A stretch of DNA of 64,000 nt from Ruminococcus flavefaciens AE3010 (GCF_000526795.1 NZ_JAGT01000001.1:705001-769000); one strand, 5' to 3'; positions 28,101 to 33,190 are shown, counted from the stretch's first letter. Numbers and translations are program-made. The notes: a model not told the origin generated them from the sequence alone.

Positions 28101-28819
28101 GCTTTTGTAAGAACTCTCATCTTCTCATCTGTCATTTCTTTTTTCCCGAAAGAAGCTATCTGACAATCACACTCATATCCCTCAAGGAGATCTTCCCAGT
28201 AATCTTTAGCTTTTTGCGTATTCTGCTTTTCAAGCCATTTGATATAATCTCCAAAATCTTTGGTGGATTTCTTTTTTTCAACTATCTTATCCAGAATACT
28301 GTTATATGAACTGCCGCTGCAAAGCATTTCATAATAACTGAAGAAATCACTGAAAAGGATAGAATTGCACCAGCCGTCAGTAATAATATGATGAGTTGTA
28401 AATATAAGCTTATAAAGCGATCCGCTCAGCTTGACATACTTCACTCTTAAAAGAGTGTCATTTTTAAGGTCAAATCCTCTTTTAACATCGCTCTTTATCA
28501 GCTCTGCACACTGTTCCTCAGAATCTTCAGCGCCCGAAAGATCAACATACTCACATTCTGCAGCTCTTTCCTTTAGTACTACCTGACAAGGCGCTTTTAC
28601 CTTTTCATATACAAACATTGTTCTTAAAGCCTGATACTTTGTCGTTAAAAGGGATAACGCCTGTTTGATATGTTCAAAATCCAGTACATTATATACATTA
28701 AAAACATTTTGTATAACATATGCAGATGAATCACTTTCCATTAAATAATGAAAAAGCAAGCCCTCCTGCAATGGAGTCAGTGAATATATATTCTCGATTT
28801 TACTATTAACTTTTGTCAT
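2816..28819 (-). CDS. Giant NRPS, eight modules (5-12): seven C-A-T then C-A-T-E
   Basis: Cytoplasmic assembly-line synthetase of 8,667 residues adding residues 5 to 12. Carrier-domain serines (LGGHSLRATR, or LGGDSIKAIR in the last) fall at residues 1012, 2035, 3059, 4078, 5096, 6129, 7162 and 8180, so modules repeat every 1,018-1,033 residues. The first C domain starts PLQEGLLFHYL (D-donor acceptor type); the next seven start MSSAQKRTYLIQQ (LCL type). The protein ends in an epimerase and an acidic tail (DLDASDLDFLDSLFD) that may dock to the next protein. The ATG at 28819 follows GGAGG by five bases; the in-frame TTG at 28831 is less likely. It begins 13 bp after the previous NRPS stop. A 26-kb unbroken frame argues for good sequence quality. 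Most of the length is near-identical repeated DNA. Confidence 0.97.
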   Translation of the reverse strand: MTKVNSKIENIYSLTPLQEGLLFHYLMESDSSAYVIQNVFNVYNVLDFEHIKQALSLLTTKYQALRTMFVYEKVKAPCQVVLKERAAECEYVDLSGAEDSEEQCAELIKSDVKRGFDLKNDTLLRVKYVKLSGSLYKLIFTTHHIITDGWCNSILFSDFFSYYEMLCSGSSYNSILDKIVEKKKSTKDFGDYIKWLEKQNTQKAKDYWEDLLEGYECDCQIASFGKKEMTDEKMRVLTKALSNETTVRLKEISEKAESTINVVAETAVGLLLQKYNRSDDVVFGKVVSGRDADVSEIENMVGLFINTIPVRIKTSETTTISEIIADVQKQGIESSRFDFCSLADIQKRTILGSELIKILFVFENQNSGSQSIHINDEYTDIEFDQYREETSYAISIVGFEENDSLQFKIMFDPNKYSDGDIQLVLDRLIKICEEMANAPDCKVTEIDSVTDSERKLILNDFNATAMDYPRDKTVVELFEEQVKKTPNNTALVFDNNSLTYAELNARANSLAHKLREFGVKPDDFVAIIADRSIEMICGIYGIIKSGGAYVPIDPTYPKDRISFMLDDCKPKAVLKYTTENVIIDNEIPVIDLENEEVWTGAPDDLQHINTPNDLIYCIYTSGTTGKPKGVLNRHQGIVNLISWMQEKYPLNEEDVILQKTTYVFDVSASEIFWWFKAGAKLAILKPNAEKEPEEIAAEIEQYKATVVDFVPSMLSVFMAMPDKYIEQIKGLRYVLAAGEALNAKLVKEFYAAMKKHGSKTLLGNIYGPTEAAVYSTYYDLAPEFDGETVLIGKPISNAGAYIVDGEKLCGIGVPGELCITGDGLARGYLNRPELTAEKFVKNPFGEGRMYRSGDLARWLPDGNIEFLGRIDEQVKIRGFRIELGEIESRIREIEGIKDCAVIARADSTGDKAIYAYYTSDEEKSVSEIRDRLSESMPEYMVPAYMMQIEAIPVTRNGKLDKRALPDIEAKAAKEYIAPRNEIEEKICNIFSEILNVEQVGIKDSFFELGGHSLRATRLVNRIEAETGTRIALKEVFAHPTAEQLAVLAGAESEEYLPIPKAEEKEYYPMSSAQKRTYLIQQMDPESTAYNMPQNLKLTGEVRPEDLRKALQEMTDRHEILRTQFLMIDGEPVQKILDHIEADFEYVTSEESDEELMKNFLKPFDLASGKPVRVKLVNKGEYHIMMFDMHHIVGDGMSDEIFTREFMALYNGEKLEPLTHQFKDYSEWMRTRDLSDQAEYWKSQFEDEVPVLDMPTDFQRPQEQSYAGSITSRILDEDLSKSVKDLVRKSGATEYMVFLAAAMVMLSKYSRQEDIVIGSPISGRTHKDTEGMLGMFVNTLAMRGRPEKNKSFKDFLKEIKETCLRAYENQEYPFEELVEAVEVRRDMSRNPLFDVMLVLQNNEIANGELSGAEAEETGSSETSAKFDLTFNVSEFNGKFGIGLEYCTALFRSETADRILAHFIEVLKSITANAEQKISDIEMTTDEEKQLILNDFNATAMDYPRDKTVVELFEEQVKKTPDNTALVFENNTLTYAELNAKANSLAHKLRELGVKPDDFVAIIADRSIEMICGIYGIIKSGGAYVPIDPTYPAERISFMLKDCKPKAVLKYTTENVIIDNEIPVIDLADSKVWTGSPNDPEHVNTPNDLIYCIYTSGTTGKPKGVMIKHISVINLCKSLLCGYLADVSNTSLVASYVFDASVQMIFATFISGKTLHITSNENKYDVSKLLRYYKDNNIDVTDCTPSHLKMMLSIGNTFDVKLKTIWVGGEELPANVSKGIYEGGFCNKLVNVYGPTECTVDITSYEVNESNEKNLIGKPIFNSKIYILNGESLCGIGVPGELCIAGDGLARGYLNRPELTAEKFVKNPFGEGRMYRSGDLARWLPDGNIEFLGRIDEQVKIRGFRIELGEIESRIRGIDGIKDCAVIARADSTGDKAIYAYYTSDEEKSVSEIRDRLSESMPEYMVPAYMMQIESIPVTRNGKLDKRALPDIEAKAAKEYIAPRNEIEEKICNIFSEILNVEQVGIKDSFFELGGHSLRATRLVNRIEAETGTRIALKEVFAHPTAEQLAVLAGAESEEYVPIPKAEEKEYYPMSSAQKRTYLIQQMDPESTAYNMPQNLKLTGEVRPADLRKALQEMTDRHEILRTQFLMIDGEPVQKILDHTDADFEYVTSEESDEELMKNFLKPFDLASGKPVRVKLVNKGEYHLMMFDMHHIVGDGMSDEIFTREFMALYNGEKLEPLTHQFKDYSEWMRTRELSDQAEYWKSQFEDEIPVLDMPTDFTRPQEQSYAGSITSTIIDEDLSKSVKDLVRKSGATEYMVFLAAAMVMLSKYSRQEDIVIGSPISGRTHKDTEGMLGMFVNTLAMRGRPEKNKSFKDFLKEIKETCLRAYENQEYPFEELVEAVEVQRDMSRNPLFDVMLVLQNNENVDGNLSGAEIEGTGAANTAAKFDLTFNLSEYDGKFGIWLEYCTALFRFETADRILAHFIEVLKSITANAEQKISEIEMTTDEEKKLILNDFNATAMDYPRDKTVVELFEEQVKKTPDNTALVFENNSLTYAEINAKSNSLAHKLRELGVKPDDFVALIADRSIEMICGIYGIIKSGGAYVPIDPTYPKDRISFMLEDCKPKAVLKYTTENVIIDNEIPVIDLGNEEVWKGASDDLQHINTPNDLIYCIYTSGTTGKPKGVLIEQKGATNLCLNFMSKSYNSSIKNVALVASYAFDASVKMIFSALTNGSTLHVISDEVKLDSELLLKYFEKNSVDLSDCTPTHLKMFTSQSERINYRLKSIFSGGENLTHELSNMAIDSGLCEKIYNVYGPTECTVDATCSVIDGITERVTIGRPIANARIYITDNSALCGIGVPGELCIAGDGVARGYLNRPELTAEKFVKNPFGEGRMYRSGDLARWLPDGNIEFLGRIDEQVKIRGFRIELGEIESRIRGIDGIKDCAVIARADSTGDKAIYAYYTSDEEKSVSEIRDRLSESMPEYMIPAYMMQIEAIPVTRNGKLDKRALPDIEAKATKEYIAPRNEIEEKICNIFSEILNVEQVGIKDSFFELGGHSLRATRLVNRIEAETGTRIALKEVFAHPTAEQLAVLAGAESEEYVPIPKAEEKEYYPMSSAQKRTYLIQQMDPESTAYNMPQNLKLTGEVRPADLRKALQEMTDRHEILRTQFLMIDGEPVQKILDHTEADFEYITSTESDEELMKNFLKPFDLASGKPVRVKLVNKGEYHLMMFDMHHIVSDGMSVNTFTNEFMALYNGEKPEPLTHQFKDYSEWMRTRDLSGQAKYWKSQFEDEIPVLDMPTDFQRPQDQSYEGSITSATLDEKLSNSVKELVRKSGATEYMVFLAAAMVMLSKYSRQEDIVIGSPISGRTHKDTEGMLGMFVNTLAMRGRPEKNKSFKDFLKEIKETCLRAYENQEYPFEELVEAVEVRRDMSRNPLFDVMLTMQNNESTKLKLGDSGIEETGTANTVAKFDLSIDVTETDGKFGVVLEYCTALFKNETADRILAHFIEVVKSITVNFEQKISEIEMATAEEKQLILNDFNATETEYPRGKTVVELFEEQVKKTPNSTALVFENNTLTYAELNERANSLAHKLREIGVKPDDFVAIIADRSIEMICGIYGVIKSGGAYVPIDPTYPKDRISFMLDDCKPKAVLKYTTENVIIDNEIPVIDLGNEEVWKGASDDLQHINTPNDLIYCIYTSGTTGRPKGVELENTGLIGLVKSYEEVFEMTGNDRMMQYASYCFDQSVGDIFGAMLNGAALYVVASEMRYNMSELEAYMKTKRITVASLTPKVIRELDICGMPDLRLLDSGGEAAELDVLRKIAVSGKKIINSYGPTEATVNTTYSEIKAETQRVVIGGHSCHTKVYIAEADNLCGIGVPGELCITGDGLARGYLNRPELTAEKFVKNPFGEGRMYRSGDLARWLPDGNIEFLGRIDEQVKIRGFRIELGEIESRIREIKGIKDCAVIARADSTGDKAIYAYFTSDEEKSVSEIRDRLSESMPEYMVPAYMMQIKAIPVTRNGKLDKRALPDIEARATKKYIAPRNEIEEKICNIFSEILNVEQVGIKDSFFELGGHSLRATRLVNRIEAETGTRIALKEVFAHPTAEQLAVLAGAESEEYVPIPKAEEKEYYSMSSAQKRTYLIQQMDPESTAYNMPQNLKLTGEVRPADLRKALQEMTDRHEILRTQFLMIDGEPVQKILDHIDADFEYVTSEESDEELMKQFLRPFDLSSGKPVRVKLVNKGEYHLMMFDMHHIVGDGMSDEIFTREFMALYNGERLEPLTHQFKDYSEWMRTRDLSDQAEYWKSQFEDEIPVLDMPTDFQRPQEQSYAGSITSAILDEGLSRKVKELVRKSGATEYMVFLAAAMVMLSKYSRQEDIVIGSPISGRTHKDTEGMLGMFVNTLAMRGRPEKNKSFKDFLKEIKETCLKAYENQEYPFEELVEAVEVHRDMSRNPLFDVMLVLQNNEIANGELSGAEAEETGSSETSAKFDLTFNVSEFNGRFGIGLEYCTALFKSETADRILAHFIEVLKEITANAEQKISDIEMTTTEEKSLILNDFNATAMDYPRDKTVVELFEEQVKKTPDNTALVFDNNSLTYAELNAKANSLAHKLRELGVKQDDFVAIIADRSIEMICGIYGIIKSGGAYVPIDPTYPKDRIGFMLEDCKPKAVLKYTTENVIIDNEIPVIDLGNEEVWTGAPHDPEHVNTPNDLIYCIYTSGTTGKPKGVMIEHYGVANLREYFKSKQGVNSEDRVIQFASVAFDAAVSEMTMGLLCGACMYLIPNEIQKDTNAFEEYIVQNEISIAILPPMYLTQVSLCGLRTIITAGSETNKDLVEANNHIPIYSNDYGPTEVTVCATYWKHESNEAVPERIPIGKPMNNKQVYIMQGNSLCGIGVPGELCITGDGLARGYLNRPELTAEKFVKNPFGEGRMYRSGDLARWLPDGNIEFLGRIDEQVKIRGFRIELGEIESRIRGIDGIKDCAVIARADSTGDKAIYAYYTSDEEKSVSEIRDRLSESMPEYMVPAYMMQIEAIPVTRNGKLDKRALPEIEAKAAKEYIAPRNEIEEKICNIFSEILNVEQVGIKDSFFELGGHSLRATRLVNRIEAETGTRIALKEVFAHPTAEQLAVLAGAESEEYVPIPKAEEKEYYPMSSAQKRTYLIQQMDPESTAYNMPQNLKLTGEVRPADLRKALQEMTDRHEILRTQFLMIDGEPVQKILDHTDADFEYVTSEESDEELMKNFLKPFDLASGKPVRVKLVNKGEYHLMMFDMHHIVGDGMSDEIFTREFMALYNGEKLEPLTHQFKDYSEWMRTRELSDQAEYWKSQFEDEIPVLDMPTDFTRPQEQSYAGSITSTIIDEDLSKSVKDLVRKSGATEYMVFLAAAMVMLSKYSRQEDIVIGSPISGRTHKDTEGMLGMFVNTLAMRGRPEKNKSFKDFLKEIKETCLKAYENQEYPFEELVEAVEVHRDMSRNPLFDVMLVLQNNETANGELSGAEAEETGSSETSAKFDLTFNVSEFNGKFGIGLEYCTALFRSETADRILAHFIEVLKSITANAEQKISEIEMTTDEEKKLILNDFNATAMDYPRDKTVVELFEEQIKKTPNNTALVFDNNSLTYAELNAKANSLAHKLRELGVKPDDFVAIIADRSIEMICGIYGIIKSGGAYVPIDPTYPKDRISFMLEDCKPKAVLKYTTENVIIDNEIPVIDLENEEVWTGAPDDLQHINTPNDLIYCIYTSGTTGKPKGVPNRHQGIVNLISWMQEKYPLNEEDVILQKTTYVFDVSASEIFWWFKAGAKLAILKPNAEKEPEEIAAEIEQYKATVVDFVPSMLSVFMAMPDKYIEQIKGLRYVLAAGEALNAKLVKEFYAAMKKHGSKTLLGNIYGPTEAAVYSTYYDLAPEFDGETVLIGKPISNAGAYIVNGEKLCGIGVPGELCIAGDGLARGYLNRPELTAEKFVKNPFGEGRMYRSGDLARWLPDGNIEFLGRIDEQVKIRGFRIELGEIESRIRGIDGIKDCAVIARADSTGDKAIYAYYTSDEEKSVSEIRDRLSESMPEYMVPAYMMQIKAIPVTRNGKLDKRALPEIEAKATKEYIAPRNEVEEKICNIFSEILNVEQVGIKDSFFELGGHSLRATRLVNRIEAETGTRIALKEVFAHPTAEQLAVLAGAESEEYLPIPKAEEKEYYPMSSAQKRTYLIQQMDPESTAYNMPQNLKLTGEVRPEDLRKALQEMTDRHEILRTQFLMIDGEPVQKILDHIDADFEYVTSEESDEELMKNFLRPFDLSSGKPVRVKLVNKGEYHLMMFDMHHIVGDGMSDEIFTREFMALYNGEKLEPLTHQFKDYSEWMRTRDLSDQAEYWKSQFEDEIPVLDMPTDFTRPQEQSYAGSITSTIIDEDLSKSVEDLVRKSGATEYMVFLAAAMVMLSKYSRQEDIVIGSPISGRTHKDTEGMLGMFVNTLAMRGRPEKNKSFKDFLKEIKETCLKAYENQEYPFEELVEAVEVQRDMSRNPLFDVMLVLQNNEIANGELSGAEAEETGSSETSAKFDLTFNVSEINGRFGIGLEYCTALFRSETADRILAHFIEVLKEITANAEQKISDIEMTTDEEKQLILNDFNATAMDYPRDKTVVELFEEQVKKTPDNTALVFENNSLTYAELNAKSNSLAHKLREFGAKPDDFVAIIADRSIEMICGIYGIIKSGGAYVPIDPTYPKDRISFMLDDCKPKAVLKYTTENVIIDNEIPVIDLGNEEVWKGASDDLQHINTPNDLIYCIYTSGTTGKPKGVLNRHQGIVNLISWMQEKYPLNEEDVILQKTTYVFDVSASEIFWWFKAGAKLAILKPNAEKEPEEIAAEIEQYKATVVDFVPSMLSVFMAMPDKYIEQIKGLRYVLAAGEALNAKLVKEFYAAMKKHGSKTLLGNIYGPTEAAVYSTYYDLAPEFDGETVLIGKPISNAGAYIVDGEKLCGIGVPGELCITGDGLARGYLNRPELTAEKFVKNPFGEGRMYRSGDLARWLLDGNIEFLGRIDEQVKIRGFRIELGEIESRIRGIDGIKDCAVIARADSTGDKAIYAYFTSDEEKSVSEIRDRLSESMPEYMIPAYMMQIESIPVTRNGKLDKRALPDIEAKAAKEYIAPRNEIEEKICNIFSEILNVEQVGIKDSFFELGGHSLRATRLVNRIEAETGTRIALKEVFAHPTAEQLAVLAGAESEEYVPIPKAGEKEYYPMSSAQKRTYLIQQMDPESTAYNMPQNLKLTGEVRPADLRKALQEMTDRHEILRTQFLMIDGEPVQKILDHIDADFEYVTSEESDEELMKNFLKPFDLASGKPVRVKLVNKGEYHLMMFDMHHIVGDGMSDEIFTREFMALYNGEKLEPLTHQFKDYSEWMRTRDLSDQAEYWKSQFEDEIPVLDMPTDFTRPQEQSYAGSITSRILDEDLSKSVKDLVRKSGTTEYMVFLAAAMVMLSKYSRQEDIVIGSPISGRTHKDTEGMLGMFVNTLAMRGRPEKNKSFKDFLKEIKETCLRAYENQEYPFEELVEAVEVQRDMSRNPLFDVMLVLQNNETANGELSGAEAEETGSSETSAKFDLTFNVSEINGRFGIGLEYCTALFRSETADRILAHFIEVLKSITANAEKKISEIEMTTDEEKQLILNDFNATETPYAKDKTISEIIEYYVQKTPDKTAVVFEDERLTYREFNEHLNSLAHNLRALGVKPNDFVALIADRSMEMFCGLYGIIKSGAAYVPIDPVYPKNRIDFILKDCAPKAVLLYTKAEIEIPEGIPVIDLSDRAIWNGRKDNPEIVNDPHDLAYTIFTSGTTGTPKGVLIEHYGVANLREYSIKAHGVGENDNVIQFASFAFDSSVAEMTMGPLCGSTMFIISEELRRDTKAFEAYIKDNHITFALLPPAFLNLLHLEGLRTITTAGSETSRALVEKNRHIPVYSNDYGPTEATVCTTYWKYDGTTELPERIPIGKPLPNKKVYILDQDKLCGIGMPGELCIAGEGLARGYHNRPELTAEKFVKNPFGEGRMYRSGDLARWLPDGNIEYLGRIDEQVKIRGFRIELGEIESRIREIDGVNDCTVIARANNTGDKAIYAYYTAKMQINVNDIRNKLAESLPDYMIPAYMMQLEAIPVTRNGKVDKRALPEIVSVSEDKYAAPRNEAEEVICRAFSEILGVEKVGINDSFFELGGDSIKAIRIISKLREYGYTVSVKDIMNGRTVAKIAPSINVEYDANTYEQGEVFGKIETTPIIRRFGEWKLVNPAHFNQAVMFDVEGMDNAVIHEAITELVKHHDILRAVYRNNELVIMPIAKSRLCDFYEFDYSNETDKYAAVEEKCTEIQASIDLVNGPLVKIAVFELGDTKQMMFCIHHLAVDIVSWKILSEDFETAINCIAVGDKVKLPSKTASFIEWSRMLKQYENSLSDTELSYWKNVSEEVADNAVSGDHSSTVPGRGYVKYDERTTELLQKHSGNAFGAKINEVLIAGLAMAVREITGQDKLPVGFESYGREELSEKIAIDRTVGWFTNIYPVIIECCDNAEEAIISAKDAIRRVPGSGLGYGAVENGILPEICFNYLGELESSDQSEKPVYSYGKTSADGNADDIIAINGGIRNGILGFEIESKDLRFGQKFIDELCEAFTKKVEELAAFCSGEASTEKTVSDLIADDLDASDLDFLDSLFD
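7177..10274 (-). other. NRPS module 11 (C-A-T), substrate Z, tandem twin of module 10
   Basis: The same pocket code as modules 5 and 10. The carrier domain and the following C domain are almost identical in DNA to those of the other modules in the array. One difference in the A-domain flank is WLLDGN in place of WLPDGN. Confidence 0.65.
7949..8478. repeat. Adenylation-core repeat, copy in module 11
   Basis: About 530 bp encoding the substrate-pocket half of A11. Nearly identical to 11048-11577 (offset 3,099) and 26399-26928 (offset 18,450). Confidence 0.9.
10275..13374 (-). other. NRPS module 10 (C-A-T), substrate Z, tandem twin of module 11
   Basis: The A10 code is D-V-S-D-L-A-I-V-Y, the same as A5 and A11. 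The module lines up with module 11 at a constant offset of 3,099 bp with scattered single-base differences, consistent with a tandem duplication. Confidence 0.65.
11048..11577. repeat. Adenylation-core repeat, copy in module 10
   Basis: Second copy of the A-core repeat. It differs from module 11 by a few single bases (for example PNRHQG in place of LNRHQG next to the core). Confidence 0.9.
13375..16427 (-). other. NRPS module 9 (C-A-T), aromatic-like pocket
   Basis: The A9 code reads D-A-S-I-I-A-D-V-C. The A..VC pattern is seen in Phe/Tyr/Trp-type pockets, but aspartate at the position equivalent to GrsA 322 is unusual. Core sequence (EHYGVANLREY, YSNDYGPTE) is shared with A12, so residues 9 and 12 are probably related. 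Confidence 0.5.
16395..20260. repeat. 3,866-bp duplicated NRPS block, copy 1 (modules 7/8/9)
   Basis: Matches 33163-37028 at a constant offset of 16,768 bp. I found no difference at any line I compared by eye. The left boundary is a single mismatch at 16394, beyond which identity falls off gradually; the right boundary is abrupt after GAGGGC at 20260. In gene direction the block runs from the CGIGVPGEL motif of A7 through T7, C8, A8 and T8 to the start of C9. Confidence 0.95.
16428..19484 (-). other. NRPS module 8 (C-A-T), unassigned substrate X, twin of module 3
   Basis: The same code as module 3 (D-Q-G-S-D-G-S-V-N) and the same HHIVSDGMS C domain. Other LCL C domains here read HHIVGDGMSDE, so the C and A domains travelled together as one unit. 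Confidence 0.7.
19485..22556 (-). other. NRPS module 7 (C-A-T), predicted Glu
   Basis: LCL C domain. The A7 code reads D-A-K-D-F-G-V-V-D, one residue from the Glu code DAKDLGVVD. The A-domain end after 20,260 (in gene direction) and the T domain lie in the duplicated block shared with module 2. Confidence 0.7.
22557..25626 (-). other. NRPS module 6 (C-A-T), predicted Gln
   Basis: LCL C domain. The A6 code reads D-A-Q-D-W-G-V-V-D, one residue from the Gln code DAQDLGVVD known from Bacillus lipopeptide synthetases. The segment around 23,325-23,385 is nearly the same as 415-476 in A13, showing exchange between these A domains. Confidence 0.7.
25627..28819 (-). other. NRPS module 5 (C-A-T), unassigned substrate Z
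   Basis: The C domain is of the after-epimerase type (PLQEGLLFHYL, HHIITDGW) and is diverged from the other C domains. The A5 code reads D-V-S-D-L-A-I-V-Y; the acidic residue at the position equivalent to GrsA 278 is notable but does not fix a substrate. Its core DNA is repeated almost exactly in A10 and A11. Confidence 0.65.
26399..26928. repeat. Adenylation-core repeat, copy in module 5
   Basis: Third copy of the A-core repeat, 15 kb away from the tandem pair and attached to a different, unrelated C domain. Confidence 0.9.
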
Positions 28820-28832
28820 TTTATCCTCCAAA

Positions 28833-31800
28833 TCAGTCTAAAAGAGAATTTATGAAATCAATATCAAGTTCGTCTATCTCAGAAGATTGCATATCTGATA
28901 ATGTCTGTTCATTAGCCTGTTCTCCGAATTCTGAACAATATTCAGCTAATTTCTTTACGTTCTCTTCAAAATATCCGCTTAATTCTTCAATAAATCTTTT
29001 GCCGAATCTGTCATCATAGCTTTCTATTTCAAAAGACATAACACCATTCAAAACTCCGCCATTGAAAACAATAGTCTCGTTCTTATTTTCATCAGAGATC
29101 ATTTTTCCGCATGAATATACGGGAGTTTTGCCCTTATCTTCGCTTTCACCAAGGTAATTAAAGCATATATCAGGTTTAACGCTGTGCTCCGTAAATCCAT
29201 AGCCGATCCCCGAATCGGGAACTCTTCTGATGGTATCCTTGGCGTTAATGATAGCAGCCTCAGGATCATCAGAACAGTCTAATGCTACAGCATAGATATT
29301 CGTGAACCAGCCCACTGTTCTGTCAACAAAAACCGTACTCTCCAGATCGGTTCTTCCGTGTCCCTCAAGTCTTATGGACAATTTCTTCTGCCCTGTCAGT
29401 GATAAAACTGCCATTGATAGTGCAGCCAGAAGAACTTCTTCTGTTCTTGCTCCGTAAACATTACCTGTCTGTTTCAAGATAATATCCGTGATCTTCTCAT
29501 CAAACTCGACCGTCTGCCTGCCTATCGTATCTTCGCTGTATATAGCCAAAAGCTTTCCTTCAGTGAGCGCCTTTTCATCATTATTCCAATACTTAATATT
29601 TTGTTCTGACTGATTTTTAAAATAATTATTAAGTTTATTGCTCCATTCAATAAATGACGCTGTCTTTTCGGGAAGCTCGACCGTTCCTCCATTTTTGAGC
29701 TGTTTAAGAGAAGTTTCAAGATCTTCACTCAGTATTCTCCATGATACTCCGTCAACAGCAAGATGATGTATACAAAGCATAAGCTGTTTCGTATCGCCTA
29801 ATTCAAATACTGCAGCTTTTACAAGCGGACCGTTTGCAAGATCAATGCCTGACTGTATCTCAGTACACTTTTTTTCTACTGCCGAATATTTATCATTCTC
29901 ATTGCTGTAGTCATACTCATAGAAGTCACAAAGCTTACTCTCAGAAATAGGCAGTATTTCAAGCGTATCATTTCGGTAAACTGCCCTCAGCACGTCATGA
30001 TGCTTTACAATCTCAGTTATCGCCCTATGGATCGTCGCATTATCAATTCCGTCAACTGAGAACATCATTGCCTGATTATAATGCTCGGGTCTAGCCAAAT
30101 GCCATTCCCTGAACTCGTTTATAATCGGAGTCGCTTCGACCCTGCCGTAAACCTCGCCCTGTTCATACTTCTTTTCATTTGATTCGGAGCTCAGTGAAAG
30201 GGCTATATTTTCAGCAGTTTTGCCGCTCATTATATCCTTGACCGTTACCTTGTAGCCGTAATTTCTCAGCTTTGAAATTATTCTTATTGCCTTGATGGAG
30301 TCTCCTCCCAGCTCAAAGAAATTATCCTTTATGCCTACGGTCTCGATATTCAGTATCTCGCTGAACGCACTGCATACGGCTTCTTCCTTTTCATTTCTCG
30401 GTGCTGCATATTCCTTTGTCGCCTTGGCTTCGATATCGGGAAGCGCTCTCTTGTCAAGCTTGCCGTTTCGTGTTACGGGTATTGCTTCTATCTGCATCAT
30501 ATATGCAGGTACCATGTATTCGGGCATCACAGCGCTGAGTCTGTCCCTTATCTCGGACACACTCTTCTCTTCGTCACTCGTGTAATAAGCATATATTGCC
30601 TTATCTCCTGTGCTGTCTGCTCTCGCTATTACTGCACAATCCTTTATGCCGTCAATTTCTCTTATCCTGCTTTCAATTTCTCCAAGCTCGATTCGGAAGC
30701 CTCTTATCTTTACCTGTTCGTCAATTCGTCCAAGATACTCGATATTTCCGTCAGGCAGCCATTTTGCAAGGTCTCCAGTGCGATACATTCTACCATCACC
30801 GAATGGATTCTTTACAAACTTCTCATCTGTAAGCTCAAGTCTGTTCAGATATCCTCTTGCTACTCCGTCACCTGCTATGCACAGTTCGCCCGGTACTCCT
30901 ATACCACAGAATTCCATATCATTAAATATATAGATCTGCGTATTGTAGAAAGGCTTTCCTATAGTTATGGGCTCGCCGTTTTTGAGTTTCGCAAACGATG
31001 ATGCTACTGTTGCTTCGGTAGGACCGTACTCGTTTATGATCTCCGTATCTTCACCTATCACACTAACTATCCGCTCTGTCAGCGGTCTTGTTACAGCCTC
31101 TCCGCCAAGCATAAGAGCATGTATTTTGCATTTGCCAAATGTTTCTATTTCGTCCATAAGGAGATTAAGATGTGACGGCACTATTTTCAGAACTGCTACA
31201 TCATTTTCAGATGCATACTTTGCAAGATCGTACTCTGTCATAAAGAGCATAAGCGTTCTTCCGAGGAGCATACTTCCCAGAATTGCAGTAACTGTCAGAT
31301 CGAAGGCATAATTGGTTATCAACGGTATAACGCCATCATGTATGTAGAAATGTTCGCCTACTGTTCTGAGATAATTGTTCAGCGAAAGATTGCCGATCGT
31401 AACCCCCTTTGGCTTTCCTGTTGTTCCTGAGGTATAGATACAATAGATAAGGTCATTCGGTGTATTTACATGCTCAGGATCATGGGACGAACCTGTCCAG
31501 ACCTTACTGTCTGCAAGGTCTATTACTGGTATTTCACTATCTATAGCTATACTCTCAGTTGTGTATTTCAGTACTGCCTTTGGCTTGCAGTCATCAAGCA
31601 TGAAGCCTATCCTATCCTTTGGATATGTCGGATCGATCGGCACATATGCTCCGCCTGACTTGATGATTCCGTAGATTCCGCATATCATTTCTATGCTTCT
31701 GTCAGCAATGATCGCTACAAAATCGTCTTGTTTTACTCCGAGTTCACGCAGTTTGTGCGCAAGGCTGTTTGCCTTTGCATTGAGCTCTGCATATGTAAGG

Positions 31801-33190
31801 CTGTTGTTATCAAATACAAGTGCTGTATTGTTCGGAGTTTTCTTTATCTGTTCCTCAAAGAGTTCAACTACCGTCTTGTCTCTTGGATAATCCATTGCTG
31901 TTGCATTGAAGTCGTTAAGGATAAGCTTCTTTTCTTCATCTGTTGTCATTTCAATTTCGCTTATCTTCTGCTCTGCATTTGCTGTTATAGACTTCAAAAC
32001 TTCAATGAAATGTGCAAGTATCCTGTCGGCGGTTTCACTTCTGAACAGTGCTGTGCAGTATTCAAGTCCTATTCCAAACTTACCATTGAATTCCGATACA
32101 TTGAATGTCAGGTCAAACTTTGCTGACGTTTCCGAGCTGCCTGTTTCTTCTGCTTCTGCTCCGGATAATTCTCCATTTGCCATCTCGTTGTTCTGCAGTA
32201 CGAGCATTACGTCAAACAGCGGATTCCTTGACATATCCCTATGTACTTCTACTGCTTCTACAAGCTCTTCAAAGGGATATTCCTGATTTTCATATGCTTT
32301 AAGACATGTTTCCTTTATCTCTTTAAGGAAATCCTTGAAGCTCTTGTTCTTCTCGGGTCTTCCTCGCATTGCAAGTGTGTTGACGAACATTCCAAGCATA
32401 CCTTCGGTATCCTTATGGGTACGTCCGCTAATTGGTGAGCCAATTACTATGTCTTCCTGCCTGCTGTACTTGCTCAGCATTACCATTGCTGCTGCAAGGA
32501 ATACCATATATTCTGTTGCTCCGCTTTTCCTTACAAGATCCTTGACGCTCTTGCTGAGGTCTTCATCAAGGATTCTGCTTGTTATGCTTCCTGCGTAGCT
32601 CTGCTCCTGTGGTCTCTGGAAATCAGTTGGCATATCAAGTACAGGTATCTCATCTTCAAACTGACTCTTCCAATACTCTGCCTGATCACTCAGGTCTCTT
32701 GTTCTCATCCACTCACTGTAGTCCTTGAACTGGTGTGTTAACGGTTCAAGCTTTTCTCCGTTATACAGTGCCATAAACTCTCTTGTGAATATCTCATCAC
32801 TCATTCCGTCGCCCACTATGTGATGCATATCGAACATCATCAAGTGGTACTCGCCCTTGTTTACAAGCTTTACTCTTACAGGCTTTCCGCTTGCAAGATC
32901 AAAGGGCCTCAGGAAGTTCTTCATCAGCTCTTCATCTGATTCTTCGCTGGTTACATACTCGAAGTCTGCATCTATGTGATCAAGTATTTTCTGTACAGGC
33001 TCTCCGTCTATCATCAGGAACTGTGTTCTCAGTATCTCATGGCGGTCGGTCATTTCCTGCAATGCTTTTCTTAGATCTTCAGGACGCACTTCTCCCGTAA
33101 GCTTCAGATTCTGGGGCATATTGTATGCTGTCGACTCGGGATCCATTTGCTGTATCAGGTAGGTTCTCTTCTGGGCTGAGGACATGGAAT
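28833..33190 (-). other. NRPS module 4 (C-A-T-E), predicted D-Asn
   Basis: LCL-type C domain (HHIVGDGMSDE), A4 about 30,400-31,900, T4 near 30,298, E4 about 28,850-30,130. The A4 code reads D-L-T-K-M-G-E-V-A, one or two changes from the tyrocidine-type Asn code DLTKLGEVG. The E domain keeps HHLAVDGVSW and should deliver D-Asn to the next protein. Confidence 0.7.

Noticed and set aside
2816..28831. The 3.1-kb regular spacing as a CRISPR or satellite array
   Set aside because: The repeats are whole protein modules in one frame, not short repeats with spacers.
29522..29728. Minus-strand 68-codon frame inside the first NRPS gene
   Set aside because: It is out of frame within an intact, conserved epimerase region and has no supporting signals.
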